A stretch of 51,190 bases of DNA from Trichomonas tenax (GCA_023091735.1 JALKBU010000292.1:1-51190); one strand, 5' to 3'; shown: positions 19,655 through 30,547, counted from the first letter of the stretch. Notes: generated by a model not told the origin, from the sequence alone. A program made the numbers and translations.

Positions 19655-20764
19655 TTAGTATCTAACATCTTGTTGTCTTGGGATGTTAGATGTTGTGCGA
19701 GGAGGTATAGCTCCCATCATCGGATTGGCGTTTGCCATTGGATTTTGTCCATAGCCGTATGGCTGTTGATATCCGCCCTGATATTGAGGCTGATATCCAC
19801 TTTGGTATTTAGGCTGATAATTATAAGCTGGCATCTGGAAAGTCGACTGCTGATTGTAAGCTGGTTGCTGTGGCATCGCTGTATTGTACTGATAAGCTGG
19901 CTGCTGAGCAGGTTGATTGTAGTTGTAAGAAGAGGCGTAATTTGCTTGTGGTGGATAAACTGTTGGTGGCTGTTGATACGGGGCTTGTGGAACGCTAATT
20001 GGCTGTTGGTAGGATGGTTGTGGTGCTGGATTTGGTGGTGGATAAGCTGGTTGAGATGATGGAGTCATGTTAACATCAATATCCGGATATGCTGGTGCAA
20101 TAGGTGCAATAGGTGCAATTGGCTGTGGCGCTGATGCTGGTAATGATGGTTGTTGTTGTTGTGGATAGCTTGGGTTTATTTGAGGCTGTGGACTCATCTG
20201 TGGTGGCTGTTGTGGAGCGGATGGAGCCGGCGCAGCATTATTTGCATCGGCTTGTTGTTGTCTTGCCATTGACATAATTCCAGAATTTATCTGTTGCATG
20301 GAGCCGAAAGCGCTTCCAATCGTCTTTGTTACCTGTCCTGCGTTGGACATATCATTTTCAACGAACGGAACACCGCCTGTCGGTCCGATATGAGTAACTA
20401 ATCGTATTCTTCCGCCCTTCTTGACTCCCTTTACGGGGACACAGTCGTACCATTTGTCGAGAACTGAGTTAACGGGTAATGTTTTAACAACAATGGTCAA
20501 CATTGAAATTGGATCGTCAGATTTGCCGTTATCATGATCCTTTAAGAAGAATTTGATTGCATCGTCCTTCATATCGATAATTGGGAAGTGGAAATCTTCA
20601 TTCCACACTGGTTTATATGTCTTCTGGATGATTTTCGTTCTGTGGACCGCTCTCTCATTATTGTACTGGAGAACGACGTAAGGGTCAGCTTTGCCGAACA
20701 GATCCATCTTCGGGAGATTCGTTGCTTCGACAACGCGAACATGCAGAGTTGACTGGGAGCTCAT
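19655..20764 (-). CDS. C2-domain protein with Pro/Gln/Tyr-rich tail
   Basis: A 369-residue protein. A single C2 domain occupies about residues 4-120, with LHVRVVEATNLPKMDLFGKA, then DPYVVLQYN, TYKPVWNEDFHFP and KDHDNGKSDDP. The loop aspartates expected for Ca2+-dependent phospholipid binding are present (MDLFGKADPY; KDHDNGKSDD). The remaining two thirds is low complexity: Ala/Pro, then PQQ and YQ/YN repeats ending in a GYQPQYQGGYQQPYGYGQ stretch. This resembles the tails of some annexins and copine-like proteins and is likely disordered. A likely role is Ca2+-regulated membrane binding. An upstream in-frame TTG extends the frame, but the ATG at 20764 is the natural start; TTCATTT lies just before it. 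Confidence 0.9.
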   Translation of the reverse strand: MSSQSTLHVRVVEATNLPKMDLFGKADPYVVLQYNNERAVHRTKIIQKTYKPVWNEDFHFPIIDMKDDAIKFFLKDHDNGKSDDPISMLTIVVKTLPVNSVLDKWYDCVPVKGVKKGGRIRLVTHIGPTGGVPFVENDMSNAGQVTKTIGSAFGSMQQINSGIMSMARQQQADANNAAPAPSAPQQPPQMSPQPQINPSYPQQQQPSLPASAPQPIAPIAPIAPAYPDIDVNMTPSSQPAYPPPNPAPQPSYQQPISVPQAPYQQPPTVYPPQANYASSYNYNQPAQQPAYQYNTAMPQQPAYNQQSTFQMPAYNYQPKYQSGYQPQYQGGYQQPYGYGQNPMANANPMMGAIPPRTTSNIPRQQDVRY

Positions 20765-21667
20765 AATCAAATGAATTTTGAATGCCTTCGTTATTTGAGA
20801 GAAAGATAAAATTTTTGTTTTGTAAAGTCTTGAATGATCGGTGAATTTTGTATCATAAACTTGTCAAATACGGCAGGACCGCCCTTATTTTTGTGCCTCC
20901 AAACTCTGTCTATATCTTCTCCTGTATATGTATACTCTATATCACAGAGAATTTTTCAAAACAGTGATTAATCTCCGTTGTATAATGCGTCCAAAATCTA
21001 TTCCGAGAGGTCTCAAAAAATTGAATGATTTTGAATGGTATTATAGTGTAAACTATTGAAAAAGCTTGGACTAGATTTTTTCAATGAAATAATCGTTTAG
21101 TATTCAAATAAAAAATCAATAAAACCAAAAATATAGGGGCTACAATGAACATATATCATTTTCCATTTTATGACAATTTTAGAAAATTTTCATATATGAA
21201 CATTTGTAGTTCTTTGCTTTACTATTTGGCGGACATCTTCAGGAGAACATGCTCAATAATCATATGTTTGATTCAATAAATACTTTTGTCATGTTTTCGC
21301 TAACTTTTTATGATTTGAGAATTCGAAACCTTGCTTGAAATGATAATTAACAGCCGTGGATAGGTAAGCATATTGATTTAAAGAAGATCACAGGACTAAA
21401 ATCTTGAAAAATTAAGGAATTCAATATCAAATGGTATTGAAATTTCGGCTTTTTGGGAATTCTACATTATGAGGATAATATGGTTCCATGGTGTAAATGA
21501 TTTTTGGTGTTAACTATCTCCAATAGTAAGGAGACAGTGATGGATCAGATGTTTAAAGCACATTATTCTAAAATGACCTGATTTTTGTTGTTCATGATCT
21601 CCAATAATTAGAAAATCTGATTCTCTGCTCAAAAATGGTCAAACATGAAATTTTGTCAATATGAAAC
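20765..21667. other. Intergenic, no gene
   Basis: AT-rich, no ORF of coding character. Upstream region of the C2-domain gene on the minus strand; no strong motif is seen. Confidence 0.45.
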
Positions 21668-22703
21668 TGGAGTTTAATGGAATAAAAAATTTTATTGGAA
21701 TAAAGGTGACTTTATGCGAATAAAGGGAATTTGGAATCAGATCCTATTTTGGAATAACCGCCAATTTGGAATAATGACGGTTATTCCATATGCCAAAAAT
21801 AGGTCGAAAAGTGACAATAATGGAATAATCGATTTTTTGGAACCAAAATGAATTCAGAATTATTTGGAATCAAAAATGAATTTGGAATCAAAAGTGGAAT
21901 AATGGAATTCGGAATCGACCTCAAGGTCTCTGTTATATAGCAACTTATTAACAAGTTGTTAGCTGACATCGAGCTTGTTTACATGTCAGTTATTCATCCA
22001 TTTTGATTCCACGTTTTGGTTGAATAGAGAATACATTGATGCGTGCTATGATATATGCAAGACGACAGCCAATGAATGATATCGATTGAAAATGTAGTTT
22101 TGCTTTAAAATGAAAAGATCTCAGAATAAATCACTTCTAAATTTTCGATTTTTTAATCATTGTTATTGCATATGCTCTATATTTGAAGTGCACATCGATT
22201 TTGAAGATCCGGAGATTCCAAATATTTAGCGTGCTATTAAATACCTGAAATAGATTGAAAAAATTGCTTCGCCTCATAGCTCAATTGGCAAAACACTCCA
22301 AGCTCAAAGAAGAGGTTTGCTGGTTTGATTCGGGGTAGTCGTTCCTTTTTCCTTTTCACCACAAATTTTGGATGATAATGTTATCTCAATTTGAATTGGA
22401 ATTGAGGATAAAGTGATTGTATTTCCAATTGCTTGACGGTTATTCCAAAGTAATTTTGATTCCATTATTATCCATTATTCTTAATTCCAATATCGAAGTT
22501 GATTCCAAATTTTGAGAGAATTATTCGCATATCCAAATATTCGGCGATTCCAAATAATTCGGGTATTCCATTGATGTCACTTTTCGACTTATTTTTGGCA
22601 TATGGAATAACCGTCATTATTCCAAATTGGCGGTTATTCCGAAATAGGGTCTGATTCCAAATTCACTTTATTCGCATAAAATTTTTTATTCCATTAAACT
22701 CCA
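21668..22703. mobile_element. Palindromic GGAAT/ATTCC element with tRNA relic
   Basis: Outer arms of about 150 bp are inverted repeats. The left begins TGGAGTTTAATGGAATAAAA; the right ends with its complement at 22703. Some segments are exact, including the one with GGAATAATGACGGTTATTCC. The left half (to about 21930) carries about twelve GGAAT, usually as TTGGAATMA. The right half (22390 on) carries about eleven ATTCC, so the motif array flips orientation across the centre. The central 450 bp has no such motifs and contains a tRNA-like sequence. No ORF is present. This looks like a non-autonomous palindromic transposable element. Confidence 0.7.
22270..22343 (+). pseudogene. Decayed tRNA-like sequence
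   Basis: TAGCTCAATTGG matches a tRNA D-arm (A box) and GGTTTGATTCGGGG resembles a T-arm (B box) at the right spacing. The D-stem partner is AAAC instead of GAGC, the T-loop has lost its CG, and the acceptor ends (CGCCTCA against GGTAGTCG) pair poorly. It is a dead tRNA gene within the palindromic element. Confidence 0.55.
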
Positions 22704-23507
22704 CTCTATAAACTTTGATAACTTTTGAAATAAATACTGTAAATATGATTTAATTCATGTTGTGTTAATTTTTTTTTTATTTTTTGTATGTTAAATGTTC
22801 TCAAAAAATTGAGACGACATTTTGTACTGACTATAAAAGTGTCACTGTAGTATAGGGTCAAAAATATATCAACGAGTGGCAATTTTTTGTTTTTAGTACC
22901 TGCGTGAGTCAGAGGCTCATTCCTGGTGGTTATTTATTAATGGTGTCACGTTTTTGCCTTAATTGAGCATTTTTGACGTATAAAATTGTAACATTTATAC
23001 TCAAGCCAACGATTTTTCTTTCTACGATAATGTGCTATGAATGGGTATTCAAGAATGATGAACAATTTTACATTTCAAAAAATTCAAATAAGGAGTTTTC
23101 CATCTTCATGAAAATCAATCAATTTACAGTCACCTTCTTTCAAAATTAATGTGTATTATACACCATATATGTAGCATATATTATATTTGTTAAACTCAAA
23201 CTTTATTGGCAGATATAGTGCAAACAAACTTTAAAATATCGTACAGAAATTAATATTATTTTTGACATGTAAATATTTTTGTGTTTTTATCCCCTTCATT
23301 GTAAAGATGCCCCTAACAAATTCACAAAGGATTAAAAATAGGATGCTCTGATAGACCAATAGCAGACATCCTTAGTGCAAACATCCAAACCTTAGGCTGC
23401 AGAAGCTACTGACTGATCGATGAGGGCTGTTTAGCCAAGAAAAATTTTTGATCGGGATGTTTGAATATAAAAATTTCAACTCAAAACTTGACCGGCATTT
23501 TTAATCG
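22704..23507. other. Intergenic upstream of TBC gene
   Basis: No gene. A TGACATGTAAA copy lies at 23263-23273, 234 bases before the TBC start codon and in its orientation; the distance is greater than for other genes. Confidence 0.4.
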
Positions 23508-24548
23508 ATGCAACTTCGCACTCCTGACGATTACCAGATCACAGAAGCCCTGAGACTTGGAGAGGGAATGATATTCAACTATCTCGACGCGAGGAAGTTC
23601 CTTTTGCTCGATCAGCCAAAGAAGAATCCAATCGACAGATTAATTTCTTATTTAATTTGCCTCAAAATCATTTATCAGTCAAGAGAAAAGTGGGTAACCA
23701 GCCTCCTTATGGTTACAGATCGCTATTATGAACACGTTAAGTTCTATTTCGAGAAGGATTCTGATGACCCACTTTCAATTGTTCCAACAAAGGCTGAACA
23801 GACAATGACAAACGACTTCCCACGCACAGTGAACTGGTATAACATGGTTGCTCCAGCTCTTGGTGTTGATCTTAGCAAAAATAACGATGCTGAGTTCAGA
23901 ATTTCTCGTATTTTTGCTGTTTTGACAAGAGAACATCCAGAAATTGTTTACACACAAGGATTTGATAGATATGGATTTATCTATTATGCTTTGTGCCTCA
24001 GTTTCTGCCAAAAAGGAAATCTTCCTCCTGAATTCGGAGAAGCTATTGCTTATCATCTTATATGCAACACACTTAGTCTTATTCCGATGGCAAGAATGCT
24101 CGATAACCAACCAGAATTAGTTAAGCATTTCAATCACCTTGACAATGTTCTCTTGAACTATGACAGAGAGAAATACAACAGACTGTCTAAGGGTGGTGCA
24201 TCTATATTACTCTTTGGTGTAAGATTCGAATTACTCCTTTTCGCTGATGAGCACGAATTAGATGATACATTCAGAATTTGGGACCAAATCTTCGGAAGAC
24301 TTGAGAACTACGATCACATGATCAGTGCTTTCACAATTGCACATATTCACCAAATTCAGTTCTCATCAAACTGTGTCAATGTACTTGAAGAGATCCTTCA
24401 TGTCAAGGAATGGAATGTTGATCAACTCATTATTGATGCTAATGAACTTCTCATGCATAAGAGGAGCTTTATTGAATCAGTTTGCGAGTTTTGCTGCCCT
24501 AAGCTTCCATTCTTGCATGGATATACAATTGCTGAAGTGGTCATATAA
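23508..24548 (+). CDS. TBC-domain Rab GTPase-activating protein
   Basis: A 346-residue protein that is mostly one TBC domain. Both catalytic fingers are visible: the arginine finger in TNDFPRT (Arg106, with Asp103 as in IxxDxxR) and the glutamine finger in YTQGFD (Gln150, as in YxQ). The helical second half includes EHELDDTFRIWDQIFGR, typical of TBC domains (the LxxxWDxxF region). It should speed GTP hydrolysis by Rab proteins on endomembranes; which Rab cannot be told from sequence. There are no extra domains. The window also carries three Rab genes, so cognate pairing is possible but unproven. Confidence 0.92.
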   Translation: MQLRTPDDYQITEALRLGEGMIFNYLDARKFLLLDQPKKNPIDRLISYLICLKIIYQSREKWVTSLLMVTDRYYEHVKFYFEKDSDDPLSIVPTKAEQTMTNDFPRTVNWYNMVAPALGVDLSKNNDAEFRISRIFAVLTREHPEIVYTQGFDRYGFIYYALCLSFCQKGNLPPEFGEAIAYHLICNTLSLIPMARMLDNQPELVKHFNHLDNVLLNYDREKYNRLSKGGASILLFGVRFELLLFADEHELDDTFRIWDQIFGRLENYDHMISAFTIAHIHQIQFSSNCVNVLEEILHVKEWNVDQLIIDANELLMHKRSFIESVCEFCCPKLPFLHGYTIAEVVI

Positions 24549-24744
24549 TGAATTTAATTGTTAAATTAGTGATTGTTTCATATTTAAGATATTGAGATAT
24601 TTTATTGATATATTTTAATTGTATGGAAAACAGCTAATTGTATTCCTTAATAAGGAAAGAAGTTTGTTCATATTAATGAGATCATAATTAAGAATTAAAA
24701 TGAGGATTATTGTATTAAAAATTTAATAATTTGAATAAATGTAA

Positions 24745-24828
24745 CCGACCATAGCTCAGTTGGAAGAGCATGGGACTGTAGAATTTGTGGTTATCCCGGG
24801 GTCACTGGTTCGAATCCGGTTGGTCGGA
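24745..24828 (+). tRNA. tRNA-Tyr (GTA) with 11-nt intron
   Basis: A full cloverleaf folds. The 7-bp acceptor CCGACCA/TGGTCGG is perfect, the D-stem is GCTC/GAGC, the anticodon stem is TGGGA/TCCCG, the T-arm is ACTGG-TTCGAAT-CCGGT, and the discriminator is A. The anticodon GTA is at 24778-24780. An 11-base insertion (24782-24792) follows base 37, the canonical position of nuclear tRNA introns, so splicing by tRNA endonuclease and ligase is needed. CCA is not encoded, as expected for a eukaryote. Confidence 0.95.
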
Positions 24829-25832
24829 AATATTTTTCTTTTTCTCAGACCTCTATGAAACAATTTTTTCAACTATTCCTTGAAGTGCCCCTGATCTGGA
24901 AAATATATAAATAGCATAATTAATTGATAAATTTGAATATGTGAAAAAATCAGATTAATCATACAGCAATTGCATTATTAAAAACTTAATTGGATGTATC
25001 TATTTTAATATAGCCTTCATGCTATATATGTTTCTGATTGCTAAATGCTACATTTTCAATAGATTGTTCTAGTTATTCGATTAAAATAAAATGTAATCTT
25101 GCTGAATTCATAAATGATAAAGCGCAATCGAGCTGGCTATGGAAGTGTCTCTCGTTGTATGCAGTTATACGTTAAACCCCCCATCTTTATAATACTCCGA
25201 TATTTGATTTCAAGAAATTTTCAAATTATTTTTGTTCTTTTTTCTAGTGTTACAATGTCTATGTTATTATTCATCAAAACTATTTAGTGTGAAATACTAT
25301 TTAATATACATAGATGATTGTAGATTGATCAAAATCATTAAAATTTTTGTATTTTCAATGTCAATTTCTTTGATTCATCGTATCGCACCACTAATTCATG
25401 GTAACATAATGACATCGAAAGTAAGGTCCAGCTGAAGGTTACAGACAAAATGAATAAATCGATATTTCATCTGCCAGAAAAACTCATCACTGTTGTTTGG
25501 CTATATGCTGGAGGTCGCAAAAACATATTTTTCAACATAATACTCTTAGAAAAATGGCATTTAAATGGGTTCAAATTCTGTCATTCTTTTTAAATTTTGG
25601 ATTCAGACGATTTTAATTGTGAAAATGGGAACTACATATTGATGCACACTCCATTCCATCATAAAATCAAACTCTTATTTTTTTGGCAAAAACCATTTCT
25701 CAATATTTTGACTGAGAGCCATCAAATATTTGTTATATTTATTTTTCCCTTATTAAATAAATTTATTTACTATCGTATGTAAATAAAAATAATACAAAAT
25801 CACAAAAATTTGGGGTTTACACCAAAAACATA
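24829..25832. other. Intergenic, no gene
   Basis: AT-rich. Short ORFs (for example 25232-25435, 25597-25782) lack protein-like character. Probably contains the promoter of the sialidase relic. Confidence 0.45.
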
Positions 25833-26875
25833 ATGTTATTTTCACTGTTAGTTAGAGCTCCTCCAACACCAAAACCATTCCGGCTGATATTCGATCACAC
25901 ATATCCACTCAAGAGAGGCTGTTATAGGATTCCTAGCCTTACAACTGCAGCTGATGGCACAATGGTTGCTTTCACAGACATGAGATTCAATCACTGTGGT
26001 GATTTGGGAGGCAATGACAAGATCAAGATTGCTGGTAGACGCAGTACTGATAATGGAAATACATAGTCACCTGTCCAAGTTTTCGTCGATTTTCCAAAAG
26101 GTCAATCAGCTTCTGATTGCTCATCCGTTCTCAACACAGTTGCATCTGAAATAGTTTTGATGTACAACTACATAGATTTGAAGAATGCAAGAGGAATTTA
26201 CAAACATCACGTTAGATTTTCATCAAATAACGGCAAAACTGGTCAGAACCAATAGACATTACAGACCAAATCATGCCACCAGGCGCCAAAAAGCATTTCA
26301 AGTTTATCACATCTGGCAAAATTGCACAAGGTCCAAATGGCTATCTTTACCAGACATTGGTTGACTACTCACAGGGTGGATGCTATATCATCCAATCAAA
26401 GAACCATGGCAGAAATTGGAGACTTTTCAGTGGTTTGAATAAACCAGCTGATGAAACAACAATCACTGTCCTCGATAATGGAAATATTCTCCTCAACGCA
26501 CGTTGGCCAAGCTCAGGAAAGAGATATTTCTTTGAGTACGACTTAGATGGCAACTTAGTTCTCTCAGAATCAAGACCTGATCTCCCTGATCCTTCATGTG
26601 ATGCTTCCTTCATAAATTATCATGCAGGTGATAAGAAGTACCTTCTCTTCAGCAATGCCAACAGTAGAAACGGAAGGACCAATATGACCATCAAGTATTC
26701 TCATGATTCAAGCCGCACATTTTCCAGCGGCAAGCAGATCTATACTGGCGAATCTGAGTATTCATCCCTCGCTCCAATGAGGAATGATGATGTCGGCATT
26801 TTGTTTTAATCCCTTGGCGATAAAGGAGGCCTTGTCTTCCAATATCTTCCAATTGATTGGATTCTTGATCAGTAA
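25833..26875 (+). pseudogene. Sialidase (GH33-like), disrupted
   Basis: This was a bacterial-type exo-sialidase, an enzyme that removes terminal sialic acids. A short hydrophobic start (MLFSLLVRA) leads to the YRIP motif, whose Arg belongs to the catalytic triad, in GCYRIPSLTTAADGTMVAF. Asp-box-like units follow (STDNGNT, SSNNGKT, SKNHGRNW, SHDSSRTF). Three lesions are seen: TAG at 26064-26066, a one-base loss near 26238-26243, and TAA at 26807-26809 shortly before the natural stop at 26873-26875. The first two fall at the tryptophan position that closes an Asp box. The rest is well preserved, so inactivation is recent. Trichomonads carry intact relatives. Confidence 0.88.
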
Positions 26876-27438
26876 AATCAATTCTGTGCTCTTATTTATC
26901 ATATAAGCAATTCCTTGAGATGACATGTACATGCTTTTCGTTTAAAAACATGTCATACTTTCGCCATTAGATCAATAGGCGTCTTATCTTAAGTTTAACT
27001 TTAATTTTATGATGTGATGTCAGAATTGCAATAAAAATGAATGCATTTTTTATTGTGTAAAAAAGGCCATGACTGGACTCATAGTGCAACATGTACAGCA
27101 ATGGATAGAGCTGATATGTGATATACTCATAATAGTAGGTACTCATTTGAAGATGAAATAAACACATTGAATCGTGCCAAAGAATTTATTCACTGTTGTA
27201 TGTAACATGTGACTAATTTTACAGGCCAAAATGTTGTCAAGTGCCTTCCTATAAAGAAGTGAATGAAATCATAAACTGACCATTGACTAGTTGGAGGATT
27301 GCTCGATTCTTTTTTTTTTGATATTCTAAATTGGCCACTCGTTTACTGCGTTAAATAGCTGCTTTAGGTCATGGCGAAGCTATTCCCTCTTTCTTGTGAT
27401 GAAATTAATATAAATCCGATACCAAAAAGTTCCATATT
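26876..27438. other. Intergenic, no gene
   Basis: No coding ORF. Small palindromic ACATGTACATG and AACATGT stretches near 26920-26950. A TCCATATT lies immediately before the flavodoxin ATG. Confidence 0.45.
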
Positions 27439-27852
27439 ATGAGTGTCATTATTTACGCAAGTGAACAAGGCACAGCGAAGGCTCTTGCCGAGCAGATCGC
27501 TAAGGAGACATCCTTCCCAGTAAAGGATGCCAAGGAGACAAAACCAGAGGAATTGGCTGCCTTCGAAAAAATCATCTTCGTTCCAGCTTCTTATGGCCGC
27601 GGCGATCCACCAGATGAGTACAGAGAGTGGTTCGCTGAGTTCAACAGCTGGACAGGTGACCTTAGCAAGGCCAAATTCGCCGTTTTCGGTGTTGGCTCCT
27701 CTAACTACAAGCGCAGCTTCGTTGGCTTCGCTAAGAAGATCGAGGCAAAGCTTGCTGCCCTCGGAGCTTCTAAAATCTGCGAGATGGGAATTGCTGATGA
27801 AACAGAAGATAAATCAACAGATATCAATGAATTCATTGCAAAGATTAAGTAA
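27439..27852 (+). CDS. Flavodoxin-like protein
   Basis: A 137-residue single-domain flavodoxin. The FMN phosphate-binding loop is SEQGTAKALA (residues 8-17), followed by the VPASYGRGDPPDEYREW segment and the second FMN loop GVGSSNYKRSF. Sequence around the second loop and LGASKICEMGIADE resembles the flavodoxin domains of diflavin reductases, but the protein ends there with no FAD/NADPH part. It probably carries electrons as a soluble FMN protein in redox metabolism. Base composition is much more GC-rich than its neighbours with C-ending codons, which suggests high expression or a different origin. Confidence 0.92.
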   Translation: MSVIIYASEQGTAKALAEQIAKETSFPVKDAKETKPEELAAFEKIIFVPASYGRGDPPDEYREWFAEFNSWTGDLSKAKFAVFGVGSSNYKRSFVGFAKKIEAKLAALGASKICEMGIADETEDKSTDINEFIAKIK

Positions 27853-28598
27853 GGATGTAATGATTTTGATGTTCTGTATACAATAGAGGAATTAATAAAA
27901 ATTATAGATTTTCATATCCTCAATTAGAAACAATGTATACTAATGACAAATCACAGCCTACTAGAGATAGTCAGAAAAATTATATTCACGGCCATCCAAA
28001 GAATCATAATTCCCGCGATTGAATTTGAAGCTCAATTTTCGCATACTATCTCTAAAAATATGTATGAAGTGATGATTTGTAGCAACATTTTTTCGATTAA
28101 GGTCTAAATAACCTCAAGGGTTTAATTTGATAGATTTGATTTGATGATTAACTCTTGTGTGTGCTGCAAATCGATCCAAAATCATCATTACAGGCTAATT
28201 CTTTTCGACAAAAAGAATATCATTCATTCCGATCGAGATGATTCATCAAAGTGACCAAAATAATCGAGTTCAATCCTAAAATTTTAGTCAGTAGTGATGC
28301 ATACAATAATATAAGCCAAATAAACGAATAAAAAAGTACAATAGGGGTAGTTCGATCACCTGTCAAATTTCTTTCAATATTGAAATGGTCACTCCCCCTA
28401 AAATCAATAGAAAGTTAGGGTCCAATAATCTATGAACAAACAACTCTCAATATTGAATGGAGAACATACACTCATTTTTATAAAAAAACACAATAATCCC
28501 TATAGTGCTGTATAGCAGTGTGGAATATTCTATCTGATCGTCGCTCTTTCAATGGATTTAATCGTTTTTGCAACGATCAGACTAAAACTAAATTTTAA
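27853..28598. other. Intergenic, no gene
   Basis: AT-rich. Repeated CAATATTGAA segments near 28375 and 28449 are short inverted matches; nothing else is supported. Confidence 0.45.
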
Positions 28599-29978
28599 AT
28601 GTACAAGTACACTGATGCTCTTCAGATCACGATGGTTATATTCACTACCCTTCTTGTTGGAGCCATTTTCGGCTTCATCAAGTTCTTTACAGAGGAAAAT
28701 ATGAAGAGAGTGAGAAGATTATTGTATATGATTCCGATCGCAACAATGATGTTCTATGAGATTGCCACAGCACCTTTTAGCGTGCAGATGTGGCTTACGT
28801 TCGTTCACGCTTTGATTATTCAAGTTATTCTCCATGTTTTAGTTTTCATTTACTGCTCTATTTATCATTCGAAGAAATCTATCATTGAAAGATTCACAGA
28901 AGTTTCCATTGCTTTCACAGAGTCTGATTTCTTCTGGTATGGTTATCCTTTCTCGCAGGTATTATTCACACAAGACTTTAATCACTATTCTGCCACAGCT
29001 ATGTTCGTACAAACTCTTTTAATCCACTCATTCCACATGATTCTCGTATTGGTTTATGTCCCAGACGCAGAAAAAAGTTTCAATAAGATGACAGACCCAG
29101 TTGATGAAGATACAGTTCCATTAGAGCCAAAGCAGCAAATAGAGAAGGAAGCAGAAGAGAATAGTGACAAGATGGAGCTTCAAGACATTCCAAAAGAAGA
29201 AAATTCGAAATCTGAAAAATCTGTTGATAACCATGGACTTCCAAAGGATGTTCCAGAACACAACGACGCTGCTGATCCAAAGCCAGCCAAAGAGACAGAA
29301 AAATCTGAAGAAAAAGATAAGAATCAGGAATCTTCAGACAAAGAAGAGAAGAAGACAGAAGAAACATCAAGTGAGAAGGAAAATGGCTCCAGCGGCCACG
29401 AAGTCAACGTCGAACATGGAAAGGACGATGAACAAAAACCAGCTGATGTTGCAGACAATGAACAGAAGCCAGAAAAGAGATGGTACTATCCAAAGAAGCT
29501 CATCATGATATATGCTTTCGTCAACCAGCACAACATTTGCGCATTAATTGGCTTATTCTGGAGTTTAGGTGTTTCTTTCACCCATCTCAAGATGTGGAAC
29601 TTCCTCGAGTCATTCACATTCGATCTCGAGAAAGCGAGTATCTGCGCTGGCTTATTCGTTGCAGGCACATTCATCGCCTTCCATCCATTCAAGGGAGCTC
29701 CAATCATTGATGTTATTTTCGCCTGCATCTTCCATTTCATCATCAAACCACTCCTTGCAATTGCTTTCGGATATGTATTAGGACTCGACCACGATATTGC
29801 AAGATTCCTTGTTCTTATTAACATCGCTCCAGCATCTATGTATGGTTACCAGTTGTCAGATCAAGCGGGATGGAAGACATCCGTTGTTACATATTCAATG
29901 TACTGGACAATGATCTGTATGTTGCCGGTCTATTTGATTTGGCTTGCCATAATCAAGGCCGTCAACTTGTTCGCCTAA
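28599..29978 (+). CDS. AEC/PIN-like membrane transporter
   Basis: A 459-residue polytopic protein with about five membrane spans before and five after a long hydrophilic loop. The loop (about residues 160-288) is Glu/Lys/Ser-rich low complexity. The spans read like the auxin efflux carrier (Mem_trans) family: an N-terminal TLLVGAIFGF segment and a C-terminal half with GTFIAFHPFKG, IKPLLAIAFGYVLGL and INIAPASMYGYQLSD. Family members are secondary transporters of small organic anions. Substrate and membrane cannot be told from sequence. Trichomonads carry several of these genes. Confidence 0.82.
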   Translation: MYKYTDALQITMVIFTTLLVGAIFGFIKFFTEENMKRVRRLLYMIPIATMMFYEIATAPFSVQMWLTFVHALIIQVILHVLVFIYCSIYHSKKSIIERFTEVSIAFTESDFFWYGYPFSQVLFTQDFNHYSATAMFVQTLLIHSFHMILVLVYVPDAEKSFNKMTDPVDEDTVPLEPKQQIEKEAEENSDKMELQDIPKEENSKSEKSVDNHGLPKDVPEHNDAADPKPAKETEKSEEKDKNQESSDKEEKKTEETSSEKENGSSGHEVNVEHGKDDEQKPADVADNEQKPEKRWYYPKKLIMIYAFVNQHNICALIGLFWSLGVSFTHLKMWNFLESFTFDLEKASICAGLFVAGTFIAFHPFKGAPIIDVIFACIFHFIIKPLLAIAFGYVLGLDHDIARFLVLINIAPASMYGYQLSDQAGWKTSVVTYSMYWTMICMLPVYLIWLAIIKAVNLFA

Positions 29979-30250
29979 GAATGCATCTATCTTATAAATA
30001 AACAAATTAATTGAATGTATTTTTATTAACTTGATTATGCTTTTTCATAGATTTCAATCTTGTGAAAATTGCATATGATCAGCCAGTAATTTCATTTTTC
30101 GATCGTGTGAACTCGGATTGTAAATATTCAGTTCAAAAAATGCTTATATTTGATATAAATTTAGCTCCTCTACACAAGTTTTGAACAAAATTATTTGTGA
30201 TCTCTTCCTTGCATGAACAGTAGACTTCTATTCATTTTGTAACTACATAA

Positions 30251-30547
30251 AATTCTAATTTGCGAGAACTTTTTGATCATATTAAATGGTCGAAATATAT
30301 CTATGTAGAACCATTTCCTGGAAAAAATTTCAAATATAAGTACAGCAATGTTGTCTTCAGCATAGACAAACTGGAAAACAAAAGAATCGAAGAGTCAGAC
30401 CCTCTCAAAATCGATATTAGTGGAAATATTTCACACATCGACTTCACTGTTGTCATGATCCACTCTAAACTCAGCTTTCTCAAGATATTTGGAAATCACA
30501 ACTTGCGATTCTCAACTGCTTTCGTTACCAAAATTTCCCAATGTTGA
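30251..30547 (+). pseudogene. Protein fragment without start codon
   Basis: The frame from 30251 to the TGA at 30545-30547 has a plausible protein look: IKWSKYIYVEPFPG, YKYSNVVFSIDKLENKRIEE, then HIDFTVVMIHSKLSFLKIFG. It begins straight after a TAA at 30248 and has no ATG until late, so it is probably a gene remnant. Family not recognised. Confidence 0.35.
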
